From positions 1-30,840 of the IMG/VR virus record IMGVR_UViG_3300032296_001698: 30,840 nucleotides of DNA; one strand, 5' to 3'. Both the position numbers and the translations under genes were made by a program. The stretch is from a virus. The first letter of the stretch is position 1. Every line of letters begins with the position of its first letter. This document shows positions 25,064-30,840 of this stretch, in pieces. The notes beneath the pieces are model-generated. The model did no database searches, was not told the origin of the DNA, and worked only from the letters and a program-made list of their open reading frames with translations.

Positions 25064-25270
25064 ATGGAATACATATGTAATAATATTGAAATATTAGATG
25101 AGGTTCTAATTGATGAAGTAACAGAAGCGCCTTTTAAAAACTATAATATACTTTGTGATGAAGTTATATTAGAGGTAGGTAGATGTGAAGTGGAAGATAC
25201 TATAAATGATATTTTACAAAAAACTGGTATAGTTTTTAATTTAAGTAAATGGATAATTAATGAGAATTAA
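25064..25270 (+). CDS. Small acidic hypothetical protein (68 aa)
   Basis: A 68-residue acidic protein (MEYICNNIEILDEVLIDEVTEAPFKNYNILCDEVILEVGR...) with three Cys and no recognisable motif. It starts 4 nt after the propeller gene and ends the rightward late unit. Its last 14 nt overlap the 3' end of the leftward zinc-finger gene, and no terminator is visible at this convergence. Confidence 0.5.
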   Translation: MEYICNNIEILDEVLIDEVTEAPFKNYNILCDEVILEVGRCEVEDTINDILQKTGIVFNLSKWIINEN

Positions 25271-25754
25271 TTCGATTAAGTTTATTAATATTATACCACT
25301 TAACTACTTTATCTAGCATTATACAACAAGATGCTTCTATATCATTTATTTTTGGTAGACTATCTGTAAGATATATTCTATCATAGATATCTACAAGTTT
25401 ATAAATATCTATGATATCAGCATAATAATTTTTTAATTTTAGATTATAAATAAATTTATAAACTTCATCATAAAGATTTTCATTATAATTAATTGAAGCT
25501 CTTTTTACAGATAAACATTGTATACAATTGGCTTGTTTTATTTTTTTACCATAAAAAAGTGATAAATCTTTAAATTTAAGACATGCTCTACATTGCTTTT
25601 TACCATCTATTATTTTTTTATTGATAATTATTTTATTTTTTCTTTTTTTAATAGAAAAAAGTGATGAACATTGGTGAGAACAACACATTTTATCTCTTCG
25701 TGTAGGTATAAATATTTCATCACAATAAAGACAATTTCTTTTTATAGTTTTCAT
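25257..25754 (-). CDS. Zinc-finger protein with two Cys clusters
   Basis: 165 residues. The first cluster is CLYCDEIF...KMCCSHQCSSLF (C-x2-C ... CC-x3-C), the second CRACLKFKDLSLFYGKKIKQANCIQC (C-x2-C ... C-x2-C). Both look like zinc ribbons of the sort that precede HNH-type domains in phage proteins, but no HNH core follows; the C-terminal 80 residues are helical (YDEVYKFIYNLKLKNYYADIIDIYKLVD). It is the last gene of the leftward operon and probably binds nucleic acid. Confidence 0.6.
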   Translation of the reverse strand: MKTIKRNCLYCDEIFIPTRRDKMCCSHQCSSLFSIKKRKNKIIINKKIIDGKKQCRACLKFKDLSLFYGKKIKQANCIQCLSVKRASINYNENLYDEVYKFIYNLKLKNYYADIIDIYKLVDIYDRIYLTDSLPKINDIEASCCIMLDKVVKWYNINKLNRINSH

Positions 25755-25755
25755 T

Positions 25756-25971
25756 TTAATCTATTTTTTTTGGCAATGAAGAAACAGCCGATTTTATTTT
25801 ATTATAGTCTTCTTTAGTAAAAAAGTGCAACTCATCACCTAATATAATTGCTTCTGTTCTACCTTCTTCAATTGCCTTATTCCAATTATCTAATGGAACA
25901 ATAAAACGATTGTTACTAAATACAAATTCAATAACTGCAACTACCTCTTCTTCTTTTTTCTTTTTTCTCAT
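25756..25971 (-). CDS. Small hypothetical protein (71 aa)
   Basis: 71 residues: a Lys/Glu-rich start (MRKKKKEEEVVAVIEFVF) and then two short alpha/beta elements (NRFIVPLDNWNKAIEEGRTEAIILGDELHFFTKEDYNKI). Soluble, without Cys. It lies 1 nt before the zinc-finger gene and 9 nt behind the nuclease gene, inside the leftward operon. Not recognised; its size suits an early host-takeover protein. Confidence 0.55.
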   Translation of the reverse strand: MRKKKKEEEVVAVIEFVFSNNRFIVPLDNWNKAIEEGRTEAIILGDELHFFTKEDYNKIKSAVSSLPKKID

Positions 25972-25980
25972 AATTAATTT

Positions 25981-26463
25981 TTATTTTTTAGTCCATTGCC
26001 AATTACTTTTAATGATAAAAGTTTTAAATAGATGACCCCATTCTTTTCTATTAATAAGTCTACCGGTAACTAAACCATTATCACCTGCTCTTTTTGTAAT
26101 TCTAAATATATCACCTCTTTCATTCATCAATTGTCTTAGGTCTTTAACTTTAATGCTATATGCTATTTCCCAATCTGGAAAGAAATAAATAAACCAATCT
26201 GCTGATGTTGCTGATATACCTGATGGTTTGTTATTACAATAGGTTTCAATAAACATGTTATTAGTAACCCAGTTAAAATATTCCCATCTATCTGTTTTTA
26301 TCTCTAATGTTTGATAAACACCATTCTTTCTAACCATAACATCCCATTTAATATCTTTATTGTATTCAATAATTTCATATCCTTTTGTTTTTAGAAACTC
26401 GGCTACAATTCTTTCACCTATTTCTCCTTCTTTTAGGTCTTTGTAAAACTTCTCTTTGCTCAT
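25981..26463 (-). CDS. PD-(D/E)XK nuclease-like protein
   Basis: 160 residues. The N-terminal helix EGEIGERIVAEFLKTKGYEII (E14/E17) is followed by a catalytic-looking core WDVMVRKNGVYQTLEIKTD: D41, then E54-I-K56. This is the order of PD-(D/E)XK nucleases and Holliday-junction-resolvase-like phage enzymes. Further strands ADWFIYFFPDWEIAYSIKVKDL support the fold. Possible roles are recombination, DNA processing or host DNA breakdown. It overlaps the upstream leftward gene by 50 nt. Confidence 0.7.
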   Translation of the reverse strand: MSKEKFYKDLKEGEIGERIVAEFLKTKGYEIIEYNKDIKWDVMVRKNGVYQTLEIKTDRWEYFNWVTNNMFIETYCNNKPSGISATSADWFIYFFPDWEIAYSIKVKDLRQLMNERGDIFRITKRAGDNGLVTGRLINRKEWGHLFKTFIIKSNWQWTKK

Positions 26464-26731
26464 TTAGTAGTTCATTAATTTTTAATTCACGAACTTTTGA
26501 TAAACAAAGTGATGATATTATATCCCAGAGTTCGTGATAGTTTTCTACCACTTTGCCTTGGCTAATAAAATCAGTTTCCCATACAGCATTATCTTTTATA
26601 AAGGATTTACTTTCAATAGTATAGGTTCCAAATTTATCAATTGATTTACAATCTCTAAAGTAGTGGTAAACATTCTTGCTTTTTTTATTAAATGCAATTA
26701 CAAGTTTTTTAATCTTAATAATTTGCATCAT
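26414..26731 (-). CDS. Hypothetical protein (105 aa)
   Basis: 105 residues beginning MMQIIKIKKLVIAFNKKSKNVYHYFRDCKSIDKFG and ending in a basic tail (QRPKRRRNR). A beta-rich front and helical rear are likely; the basic tail hints at nucleic-acid contact. It overlaps both neighbours in the leftward operon (50 nt with the nuclease gene, 17 nt with the gene before it), and a start at the second Met is equally possible. Not recognised. Confidence 0.5.
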   Translation of the reverse strand: MMQIIKIKKLVIAFNKKSKNVYHYFRDCKSIDKFGTYTIESKSFIKDNAVWETDFISQGKVVENYHELWDIISSLCLSKVRELKINELLNEQREVLQRPKRRRNR

Positions 26732-26930
26732 TTAAATTACTTTTTAAGGTTGTTATAATCCAACCTAGCTCAACAAAATTTAATTCTATATTCCAATTTC
26801 TTAATGCTTCATGTCTGATAATCTCTTCTGCTAATTCACTGGTTATAAAATTTGAATTATACTTATCGGATAGATACTCCATAAGTAGTGAAATTTTGTT
26901 TACTCTTTTAACTAAATCTTTGCTCTTCAT
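26715..26930 (-). CDS. Small helical hypothetical protein (71 aa)
   Basis: 71 residues, predicted all-helical: MKSKDLVKRVNKISLLMEYLSDKYN...SELAEEIIRHEALRNWNIELNFVELGWIITTLKSN. No Cys, no membrane segment. It is the first gene of the tight leftward group that runs to 25257, separated by 72 nt from the HNH gene upstream. In that gap a possible variant of the late promoter is present on the minus strand. Function unknown. Confidence 0.5.
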   Translation of the reverse strand: MKSKDLVKRVNKISLLMEYLSDKYNSNFITSELAEEIIRHEALRNWNIELNFVELGWIITTLKSNLNDANY

Positions 26931-27002
26931 AATCTAATTTTATTTTTTGTTATATACTTATATATGCTCATTTTTATATGTGTTTTTGAAAAGGTGGATT
27001 TT

Positions 27003-27722
27003 TTATACTCTTTCATCATTCATAGAGAATTTAAATTTATCACCTTTAACAAAATAGTCATTCCAAAAGAATTTAACAGGATATATCTTCATATTTTTAG
27101 TATCAAATCCTTTTACTCTTATTCCTGTTTTTAAGCACCATTCGTGTAATTCTTTTTTTGTTTTAAATTGTTTAATAACTCCTTTTCCTATCTTATCTAC
27201 ATTAAAAAAACCACCTTCAAATCTAACAGCATGTAAAGTTTTCATTGTTTTTATATTTCTTATTTTAATAAGATAAGTAAGTGACTTACCTATATCATTT
27301 AAAATAAAATTACTTCCTTCATATGTTGAAACATATTTACCATCCCAAGTATAACGATGCCATTCCCATTTCCATTTCCAAACTCTTTTAATCTTTTTAC
27401 CTTTTCTAATAAGTCCTTTTTTAACTGCATGTTCTATATTCTTTTTTCTCGTAATATCTTCTAGGTTATTAATATTATTATTTGTTTTAATACCATCTTT
27501 GTGATTAATCTCATGTTCTATTCTACCTTTAAATGTCCAATATATTATATGATGAACATAGTAAAACTTATCTTTTATTCTAATAGCATGATATTTACTA
27601 CCTACATTACCACCAATTAATTGTGGTTTTAAAAACCTTTTTGATATATTACTCCATACTCTACCATCTTTATAAGCAACATATCTAGTATTTTCAATTA
27701 AATCATTTCCTATTTTAATCAT
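27003..27722 (-). CDS. HNH homing endonuclease-like protein
   Basis: 239 residues. The front (RYVAYKDGRVWSNISKRFLKPQ) resembles the NUMOD4-type opening. The HNH core is VHHIIYWTFKGRIEHEINHKDGIKTNNNINNLEDIT: H57/H58, H74 with KDG, and N82/N86. A basic middle part (KGLIRKGKKIKRVWKWKWEW) and a C-terminal region follow that may bind DNA. It is free-standing, opposite in direction to the late genes, and differs from the HNH gene at 4236, so two independent invasions are likely. Confidence 0.82.
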   Translation of the reverse strand: MIKIGNDLIENTRYVAYKDGRVWSNISKRFLKPQLIGGNVGSKYHAIRIKDKFYYVHHIIYWTFKGRIEHEINHKDGIKTNNNINNLEDITRKKNIEHAVKKGLIRKGKKIKRVWKWKWEWHRYTWDGKYVSTYEGSNFILNDIGKSLTYLIKIRNIKTMKTLHAVRFEGGFFNVDKIGKGVIKQFKTKKELHEWCLKTGIRVKGFDTKNMKIYPVKFFWNDYFVKGDKFKFSMNDERV

Positions 27723-27867
27723 TATCCTAATTTTTTATTATATATATAAAATAAGTTTAAGTCCCTTTTCATTTTTATACCTTTTTTAATTAAAAAATAA
27801 ACAAATGGTTATTTAGATAATATAAATTATAATGGTAGATTTCTTGTTCTATCTTTGCTCATTAAAG

Positions 27868-27898
27868 ACCCAGATTTTTTCTGGGTTTTTTTGTTTTT
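27868..27898 (+). terminator. Rho-independent terminator on the plus strand
   Basis: A seven-pair stem (ACCCAGA at 27868-27874, TCTGGGT at 27880-27886), five-T loop, and long T tracts after it. No rightward gene ends close upstream, so it may stop late transcripts that run on past the convergent junction at 25.26 kb. The stretch 27723-27867 before it holds no supported gene. Confidence 0.8.
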
Positions 27899-27900
27899 TA

Positions 27901-27932
27901 TTTGGTGGATTAGTAAATAGTCCTTATATTTG
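27901..27932 (+). promoter_or_regulatory. Host-type (Bacteroidetes) promoter
   Basis: TTTG at 27901-27904, 20 nt, then TATATTTG at 27925-27932, matching the known Bacteroidetes -33 TTTG / -7 TAnnTTTG consensus. It lies directly behind a terminator and before the small gene at 27954, as expected for an early gene served by host polymerase. Confidence 0.62.
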
Positions 27933-27953
27933 AATATACAAAAACACAGAGAT

Positions 27954-28115
27954 ATGAAAACTAACAAAACACAAAACAGTATGATTTTTATGAAAGCAGT
28001 TGTTGAGGCTGGTATTGAAAAGTATGGCATCGATACAGTTAGACAAAACCTAATAGAATTAGGTCATCATCAATGGCTTCGTTATGTTGATTTGAAAATT
28101 AAAAATAACAAATAA
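27954..28115 (+). CDS. Small early-type hypothetical protein (53 aa)
   Basis: 53 residues from ATG at 27954 (MKTNKTQNSMIFMKAVVEAGIEKYGIDTVRQNLIELGHHQWLRYVDL). A TTG at 27930 would lengthen it by 8 codons but lies within the promoter -7 element, so the ATG is preferred. The protein is helical with a small hydrophobic centre. It stands alone between a host-type promoter and a bidirectional terminator. Such one-gene early units often encode host-takeover or anti-defence proteins; that is inference. Confidence 0.6.
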   Translation: MKTNKTQNSMIFMKAVVEAGIEKYGIDTVRQNLIELGHHQWLRYVDLKIKNNK

Positions 28116-28117
28116 AA

Positions 28118-28141
28118 AAACCCACCTAAATTGGTGGGTTT
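28118..28141. terminator. Bidirectional rho-independent terminator
   Basis: A nine-pair stem (AAACCCACC at 28118-28126, GGTGGGTTT at 28133-28141) with a six-base loop. On the plus strand CTTGTTTT follows; on the minus strand a run of seven T follows. It separates the converging small genes at 27954 and 28327. Confidence 0.88.
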
Positions 28142-28162
28142 CTTGTTTTGCAGATTTAGTGG

Positions 28163-28327
28163 TTAATCTTTTATAATGACTTGAAATCTTCCATTCTTTC
28201 CTTTTAGTATGTTGATACGCTTTCCAGGATACTTACTGAAAAAGTAGTCCTGAACTTTCTTATCGCTCTTCTCACTAACAATAACAGTTCTAAATGAACT
28301 TGATGTCTTATCACTAATAATTTTCAT
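28163..28327 (-). CDS. Small hypothetical protein (54 aa), leftward
   Basis: Start ATG is at 28327-28325 and stop TAA at 28165-28163. The product opens MKIISDKTSSSFRTVIVSE and continues VQDYFFSKYPGKRINILKGKNGRFQVIIKD: two strands, a helix and a strand, well balanced and coding-like. It fills most of what would otherwise be a gene-free gap of about 300 bases and ends 21 nt before a strong terminator oriented for it, which supports its reality. No family recognised. Confidence 0.65.
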   Translation of the reverse strand: MKIISDKTSSSFRTVIVSEKSDKKVQDYFFSKYPGKRINILKGKNGRFQVIIKD

Positions 28328-28433
28328 AACCTATTTATTATATTCTTTATAAGCCATTTGTTGTAAAGGGGAAACATTTTTATTTTTTTTAATAAAATGA
28401 TAGAGGGAGTGTTACCCTTTTAATATATAACTT

Positions 28434-28634
28434 ATGAATTGCACTTACAGAAATTGTGAAAATGAAATTATTGGTAGAAGAAAAGATGCCAAGTTCTGTT
28501 GTCCTAATTGTAAGGCAGCAGAAAAGATTTATAGAAGAAGACATAAGGCTAAAATAGAGAAATGGAAGGCAGTTGAAATGGAGAAGGTAGAATTGATTAA
28601 GGCAATGAAACAAATGATTAAAGATTTGATATAA
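28434..28634 (+). CDS. Zinc-ribbon protein (66 aa)
   Basis: 66 residues. CTYRNCENEIIGRRKDAKFCCPNCK gives Cys at 3, 8, 22/23 and 26, a zinc-ribbon spacing with the I-x-G-R-R-x-D-A-x-F-C signature seen in small phage and bacterial zinc proteins. A long basic-to-amphipathic helix follows (AEKIYRRRHKAKIEKWKAVEMEKVELIKAMKQMIKDLI). It probably binds nucleic acid. It precedes the structured element and the replication gene. An opposite-strand frame over the same bases is a shadow. Confidence 0.68.
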   Translation: MNCTYRNCENEIIGRRKDAKFCCPNCKAAEKIYRRRHKAKIEKWKAVEMEKVELIKAMKQMIKDLI

Positions 28635-28636
28635 TT

Positions 28637-28712
28637 TGTAAGTTAGTTAAACTTACACTGGTGTCCTGGGATTAATTACCCCAGGGCTGGCCACCAGTCT
28701 AAATAAAGGCCA
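28637..28712 (+). ncRNA. Candidate structured RNA leader, two hairpins with possible pseudoknot
   Basis: Hairpin A pairs TGTAAGTT (28637-28644) with AACTTACA (28650-28657). Hairpin B pairs ACTGGTG (28657-28663) with CACCAGT (28692-28698), then TCCTGGG (28664-28670) with CCCAGGG (28680-28686, one G-U pair), with a nine-base loop and a five-base bulge CTGGC (28687-28691). Bulge bases TGGC can pair with GCCA at 28709-28712, a possible pseudoknot. GC content is far above its surroundings. No known RNA class is recognised; it could equally be a DNA structure such as an origin. Confidence 0.5.
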
Positions 28713-28719
28713 AAGACGA

Positions 28720-28751
28720 ATAATAGACTAAAGTGGTAATAGGTCTATTAT
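28720..28751. repeat. Perfect inverted repeat before the replication gene
   Basis: ATAATAGAC (28720-28728) and GTCTATTAT (28743-28751) are perfect inverted copies, nine bases each, 14 nt apart. They end 20 nt before the next ATG. They could be an operator, a hairpin in the leader, or part of an origin. Confidence 0.6.
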
Positions 28752-28771
28752 ATAAAGCCAGATAAAAAAGT

Positions 28772-30154
28772 ATGTTTAGTAAATTGAAATCAGTTTCTAA
28801 ATTCTCAAATGAAACTATTAGCTTGTATGATTTGTATCTTCTTGTAAAGAACAATCCACAAAAACCAATTATCGATGAGATAAGGTCTGTTGAGAAAGGA
28901 CCAGTCTATAATAAATTAAAATCACAATTAAATTGTATAACACCTCATACTATTCAATCAGGATTAAAAAGTAGTGATATAATAGGTTTATCTGGCTATC
29001 TATTTTATGATATAGATGGGTTTGATACCAAAGATGAGCTGGATGATACCATAAATAAATTAGTAAGTAGTTTTCCTATTTCTTTTTTACAAAGAAGTGT
29101 TGGTGGTTTAGGAATAAACTTTCTTATTAAGGTAGATGATACCAATTTTCAACTGGATGATACCAACTTTATTTCTGTTTATAATTATGTAAGAGAACTT
29201 TTAATCTCTAATGGTTTTATTATTGATAAGTATGCTGGTGGTATATCGAGAAAGATGAATATATCAAGTGATAATAGATGTATATTTAATAATGAGGTAT
29301 CATTCAGTATAGATAAGGTATCACTATTAAACCATTTAGGAAGTTCAAGTAAAAAATCAAACAATAAAAGAGTGGGTTATATTACACTGGATGATACCTT
29401 AGAATTATTACCTAAAGAAGATTTAAACATTAAAACACAAATCACTTATGATAAAGATATAAATGGTGATTACATAATAGAAAATATGGATTACTATTCT
29501 ATCCTAATACCAAAAGTCATCAAAGATGGTTTTAAACATAAATTATATACAAGAATAATAAATGGACTTTACTATATCAATTCATCAATTACAAGAAATG
29601 AAGTTTATTCATATTTATACTACCTAAATACATCAGCACAACCACCTATGAATTTATTTAGACTAAAACAACTTGTAAATTGGTTATGTAACGAAATAGA
29701 GACTACAGGAGAGATTAGAATTAAACCGAGAATAAAGAGGATACACTTTAATGAAAAAAGTAATTTAACAAAAAAAGAAAAACAAAGTATGGGAGCAAAA
29801 GTAAGAAATACAGAGCAGAGAAATAAAACAATTCAACAGATAATTGATGCAAGAAACCTATTATGGAAAAGTAATGAAGAACCTACACAGAAGAAAGTAT
29901 GTCAAATAACAAACTTAAGTATAGCAACAGTTAAAAGAAACTGGAAAATGGCATTAGAAGGTGATTTTATAGACATAAATGAAGTATTAGATGTGAAAGT
30001 AGAAAAAGAACCTGAGATTAAATTAGATGTAATAGAAGAAGAAGACTTTTGGGAAGGATTTTCTGTTACAAAAAGACATACAAAAGGACCTGAAGATGAA
30101 GATTTTGGTGATAGTGATGGTATAGATGGGTTTATAGAAACAATTGACATCTAA
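28772..30154 (+). CDS. Replication protein with BT4734/VirE-N-like (primase-like) domain
   Basis: 460 residues. The N-terminal 130 residues read LNCITPHTIQSGLKSSDIIGLSGYLFYDIDGFDTKDEL (DID at 80-82) and SVGGLGINFLIKV (109-121), the pattern of the BT4734-like VirE-N domain found in Bacteroidetes mobile elements and linked to primase folds. The two Asp of YDID would be the metal ligands. A middle region is helical, and a helix-turn-helix-like segment (KKVCQITNLSIATVKRNWK, about 374-395) precedes an acidic tail. I infer replication initiation or priming. The gene holds repeated 12-mers and is preceded by the structured element. Confidence 0.7.
   Translation: MFSKLKSVSKFSNETISLYDLYLLVKNNPQKPIIDEIRSVEKGPVYNKLKSQLNCITPHTIQSGLKSSDIIGLSGYLFYDIDGFDTKDELDDTINKLVSSFPISFLQRSVGGLGINFLIKVDDTNFQLDDTNFISVYNYVRELLISNGFIIDKYAGGISRKMNISSDNRCIFNNEVSFSIDKVSLLNHLGSSSKKSNNKRVGYITLDDTLELLPKEDLNIKTQITYDKDINGDYIIENMDYYSILIPKVIKDGFKHKLYTRIINGLYYINSSITRNEVYSYLYYLNTSAQPPMNLFRLKQLVNWLCNEIETTGEIRIKPRIKRIHFNEKSNLTKKEKQSMGAKVRNTEQRNKTIQQIIDARNLLWKSNEEPTQKKVCQITNLSIATVKRNWKMALEGDFIDINEVLDVKVEKEPEIKLDVIEEEDFWEGFSVTKRHTKGPEDEDFGDSDGIDGFIETIDI
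29039..29398 (+). repeat. Iteron-like 12-mer repeats inside the replication gene
   Basis: CTGGATGATACC occurs exactly at 29039, 29153 and 29387, with GTAGATGATACC at 29132, exactly 21 bp before the second. All are in frame, encoding (L/V)DDT. Identical codon choice each time, including the here uncommon CTG, suggests selection on the DNA itself. Confidence 0.5.
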
Positions 30155-30180
30155 GACAAAAGGGAGACAGAACATATTTA
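30152..30180 (+). promoter_or_regulatory. Variant late promoter P7 (TAAGACA-N14-CATATTTA)
   Basis: TAAGACA at 30152-30158 coincides with the stop codon of the replication gene; CATATTTA is at 30173-30180. Each half has one mismatch and the 14-nt spacing is kept. It lies 38 nt before the probable small terminase start. Confidence 0.6.
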
Positions 30181-30218
30181 TATATAAAAGGGAAACAAAA
30201 AAACATAACAAAATAAGA

Positions 30219-30641
30219 ATGGACCCAGATAACATAAACACAGAAGGTAAAAAGTATGACAGAGGCTTTTTAGTTCCTAAGATTGCTATGATGAGAATTA
30301 AAGGTAAATCAACTCATTCAATTATAGAGTTTTTAATGGAACAAGTTAAAGTAAGTAGAGCAACTGCTTATGAGATACTTAAAGATGCACAGAAAATGAT
30401 TACAGAGATGTATGCTGATGAATTAGATGCTTCATTCAAAGAAGCCATTTCAAGATTAGAAGAGATATATGAAAATGGAGAAGGTAAGTTAAAATTAGAA
30501 GTTCAAAAAGAGATTAACAAACTAAAAGGTTTATATGCTGCTGAAAAAGTAGAAGTTAATCATAAGATTGAAATGCCACTATTCCCAAAAGAAGAAGATG
30601 AAAAAGATGACGAACAATCAGAAGATGAGAGAAGAGTATAA
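30219..30641 (+). CDS. terS: Probable terminase small subunit
   Basis: 140 residues from ATG at 30219. The frame is open from an earlier ATG at 30144, but that version would start inside the replication gene and span the promoter, so 30219 is preferred. A helix-turn-helix (STHSIIEFLMEQVKVSRATAYEILKDAQ, about 33-60) is followed by a helical centre (ELDASFKEAISRLEEIYENGEGKLKLEVQKEINKLKGLY) and a very acidic tail. DNA-binding head, oligomerising core and charged tail are the TerS plan. TerS recognises the packaging site and hands DNA to TerL, which here is only found at the other end of the window. Confidence 0.62.
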   Translation: MDPDNINTEGKKYDRGFLVPKIAMMRIKGKSTHSIIEFLMEQVKVSRATAYEILKDAQKMITEMYADELDASFKEAISRLEEIYENGEGKLKLEVQKEINKLKGLYAAEKVEVNHKIEMPLFPKEEDEKDDEQSEDERRV

Positions 30642-30837
30642 AGAAATGGGTTATTGGTTTGAAAGTAATATGGCTATCTGTAACTCATCAGGTAATATGT
30701 TATTTATAACAACTGTTTATTATTTAGTTAAAGTAATAACCACAGTCACATCAACAGGTTGGGAATTAGATGTTAATGTGAATGACATAATAAAATCCCA
30801 TATAAGGGATACAAAATTGAAAAGTATAGGAATATGA
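30625..30837 (+). CDS. Small hypothetical protein (70 aa) after terS
   Basis: From ATG at 30625 (MREEYKEMGYWFESNMAICNSSG...) it overlaps terS by 17 nt; an ATG at 30646 would avoid overlap, and the open frame reaches back to 30568. The centre is mildly hydrophobic (MLFITTVYYLVKVITTVTS), possibly strands rather than a membrane helix. Its stop overlaps a new ATG at 30834. Not recognised. Confidence 0.5.
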   Translation: MREEYKEMGYWFESNMAICNSSGNMLFITTVYYLVKVITTVTSTGWELDVNVNDIIKSHIRDTKLKSIGI

Positions 30838-30840
30838 AGA
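30834..30840 (+). CDS. Start of a further gene, cut by the window end
   Basis: ATG at 30834 forms an ATGA overlap with the preceding stop, as at several other junctions here. Only two codons are visible. If the genome is circular this could be the start of the methyltransferase whose end opens the window. Confidence 0.25.

Noticed and set aside
27850-27857. TATCTTTG as a second host-type promoter
   Set aside because: No TTTG or TTG box at the right distance upstream, and its transcript would run straight into the terminator at 27868.
27930-27953. TTG at 27930 as start of the small gene
   Set aside because: It lies within the host-type -7 element, so it would be upstream of the transcript start.
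28637-28751. tRNA or group I intron fragment in the GC-rich structured stretch
   Set aside because: No T-loop or cloverleaf can be drawn, and the intron-like AGACTA pairs only as part of a simple inverted repeat; no split gene surrounds it.

Overview
The window looks like most of the genome of a tailed, siphovirus-like phage of a Bacteroidetes (probably Flavobacteriia) host. The DNA is very AT-rich. Start codons are preceded by A-rich stretches rather than Shine-Dalgarno sequences. One promoter at 27901-27932 fits the Bacteroidetes vegetative consensus (TTTG, about 20 nt, TAnnTTTG), and the replication gene carries a BT4734/VirE-N-like domain typical of Bacteroidetes elements. No integrase or repressor is recognisable, and no host gene is seen. 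All functional calls rest on reading the sequence; no database search was run.

Layout. 1-3.4 kb: end of a beta-class DNA methyltransferase, large terminase (TTG start), a sigma-70-like protein, and small unknown proteins. 3.4-6.3 kb: tail-assembly chaperone with a programmed -1 frameshift on a run of eight T, an HNH endonuclease inserted behind it, then tail-completion/neck candidates and a three-part protein ending in a KTSC domain. 6.4-13.7 kb: two large tail proteins (the second with YadA-head-like repeats) and the tape measure. 13.7-16.8 kb: XkdF-like prohead protease, scaffold, major capsid protein, probable tail tube, strong terminator. 16.8-22 kb: collagen-like fibre and a beta-rich adhesin-like protein. 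22-25.3 kb: portal, head-tail connector, holin-like protein, beta-propeller protein. 25.3-28.3 kb: mostly leftward small early-type genes (zinc-finger protein, PD-(D/E)XK nuclease, HNH endonuclease, unknowns). 28.4-30.8 kb: zinc-ribbon protein, a GC-rich structured element, a VirE-N/primase-like replication protein with iteron-like repeats, the probable small terminase, and a short unknown gene.

Main result. Five structural transcription units start with an identical bipartite element, AAAGACA-N14-TATATTTA, with exactly 14 nt between the halves (3360, 6349, 11352, 16795, 22046). Two near matches with the same spacing lie before the scaffold/capsid operon (14282) and before the small terminase (30152). 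Together these precede the packaging, tail, tape-measure, capsid, fibre and portal units, so this is most likely the phage late promoter. The sigma-70-like protein at 2270 is the obvious candidate partner, although a separate activator working with host RNA polymerase is also possible.

The small terminase at the right end and the methyltransferase-large terminase pair at the left end suggest a circularly permuted genome of which the window shows nearly all, with mainly the front of the methyltransferase missing. No endolysin was recognised.
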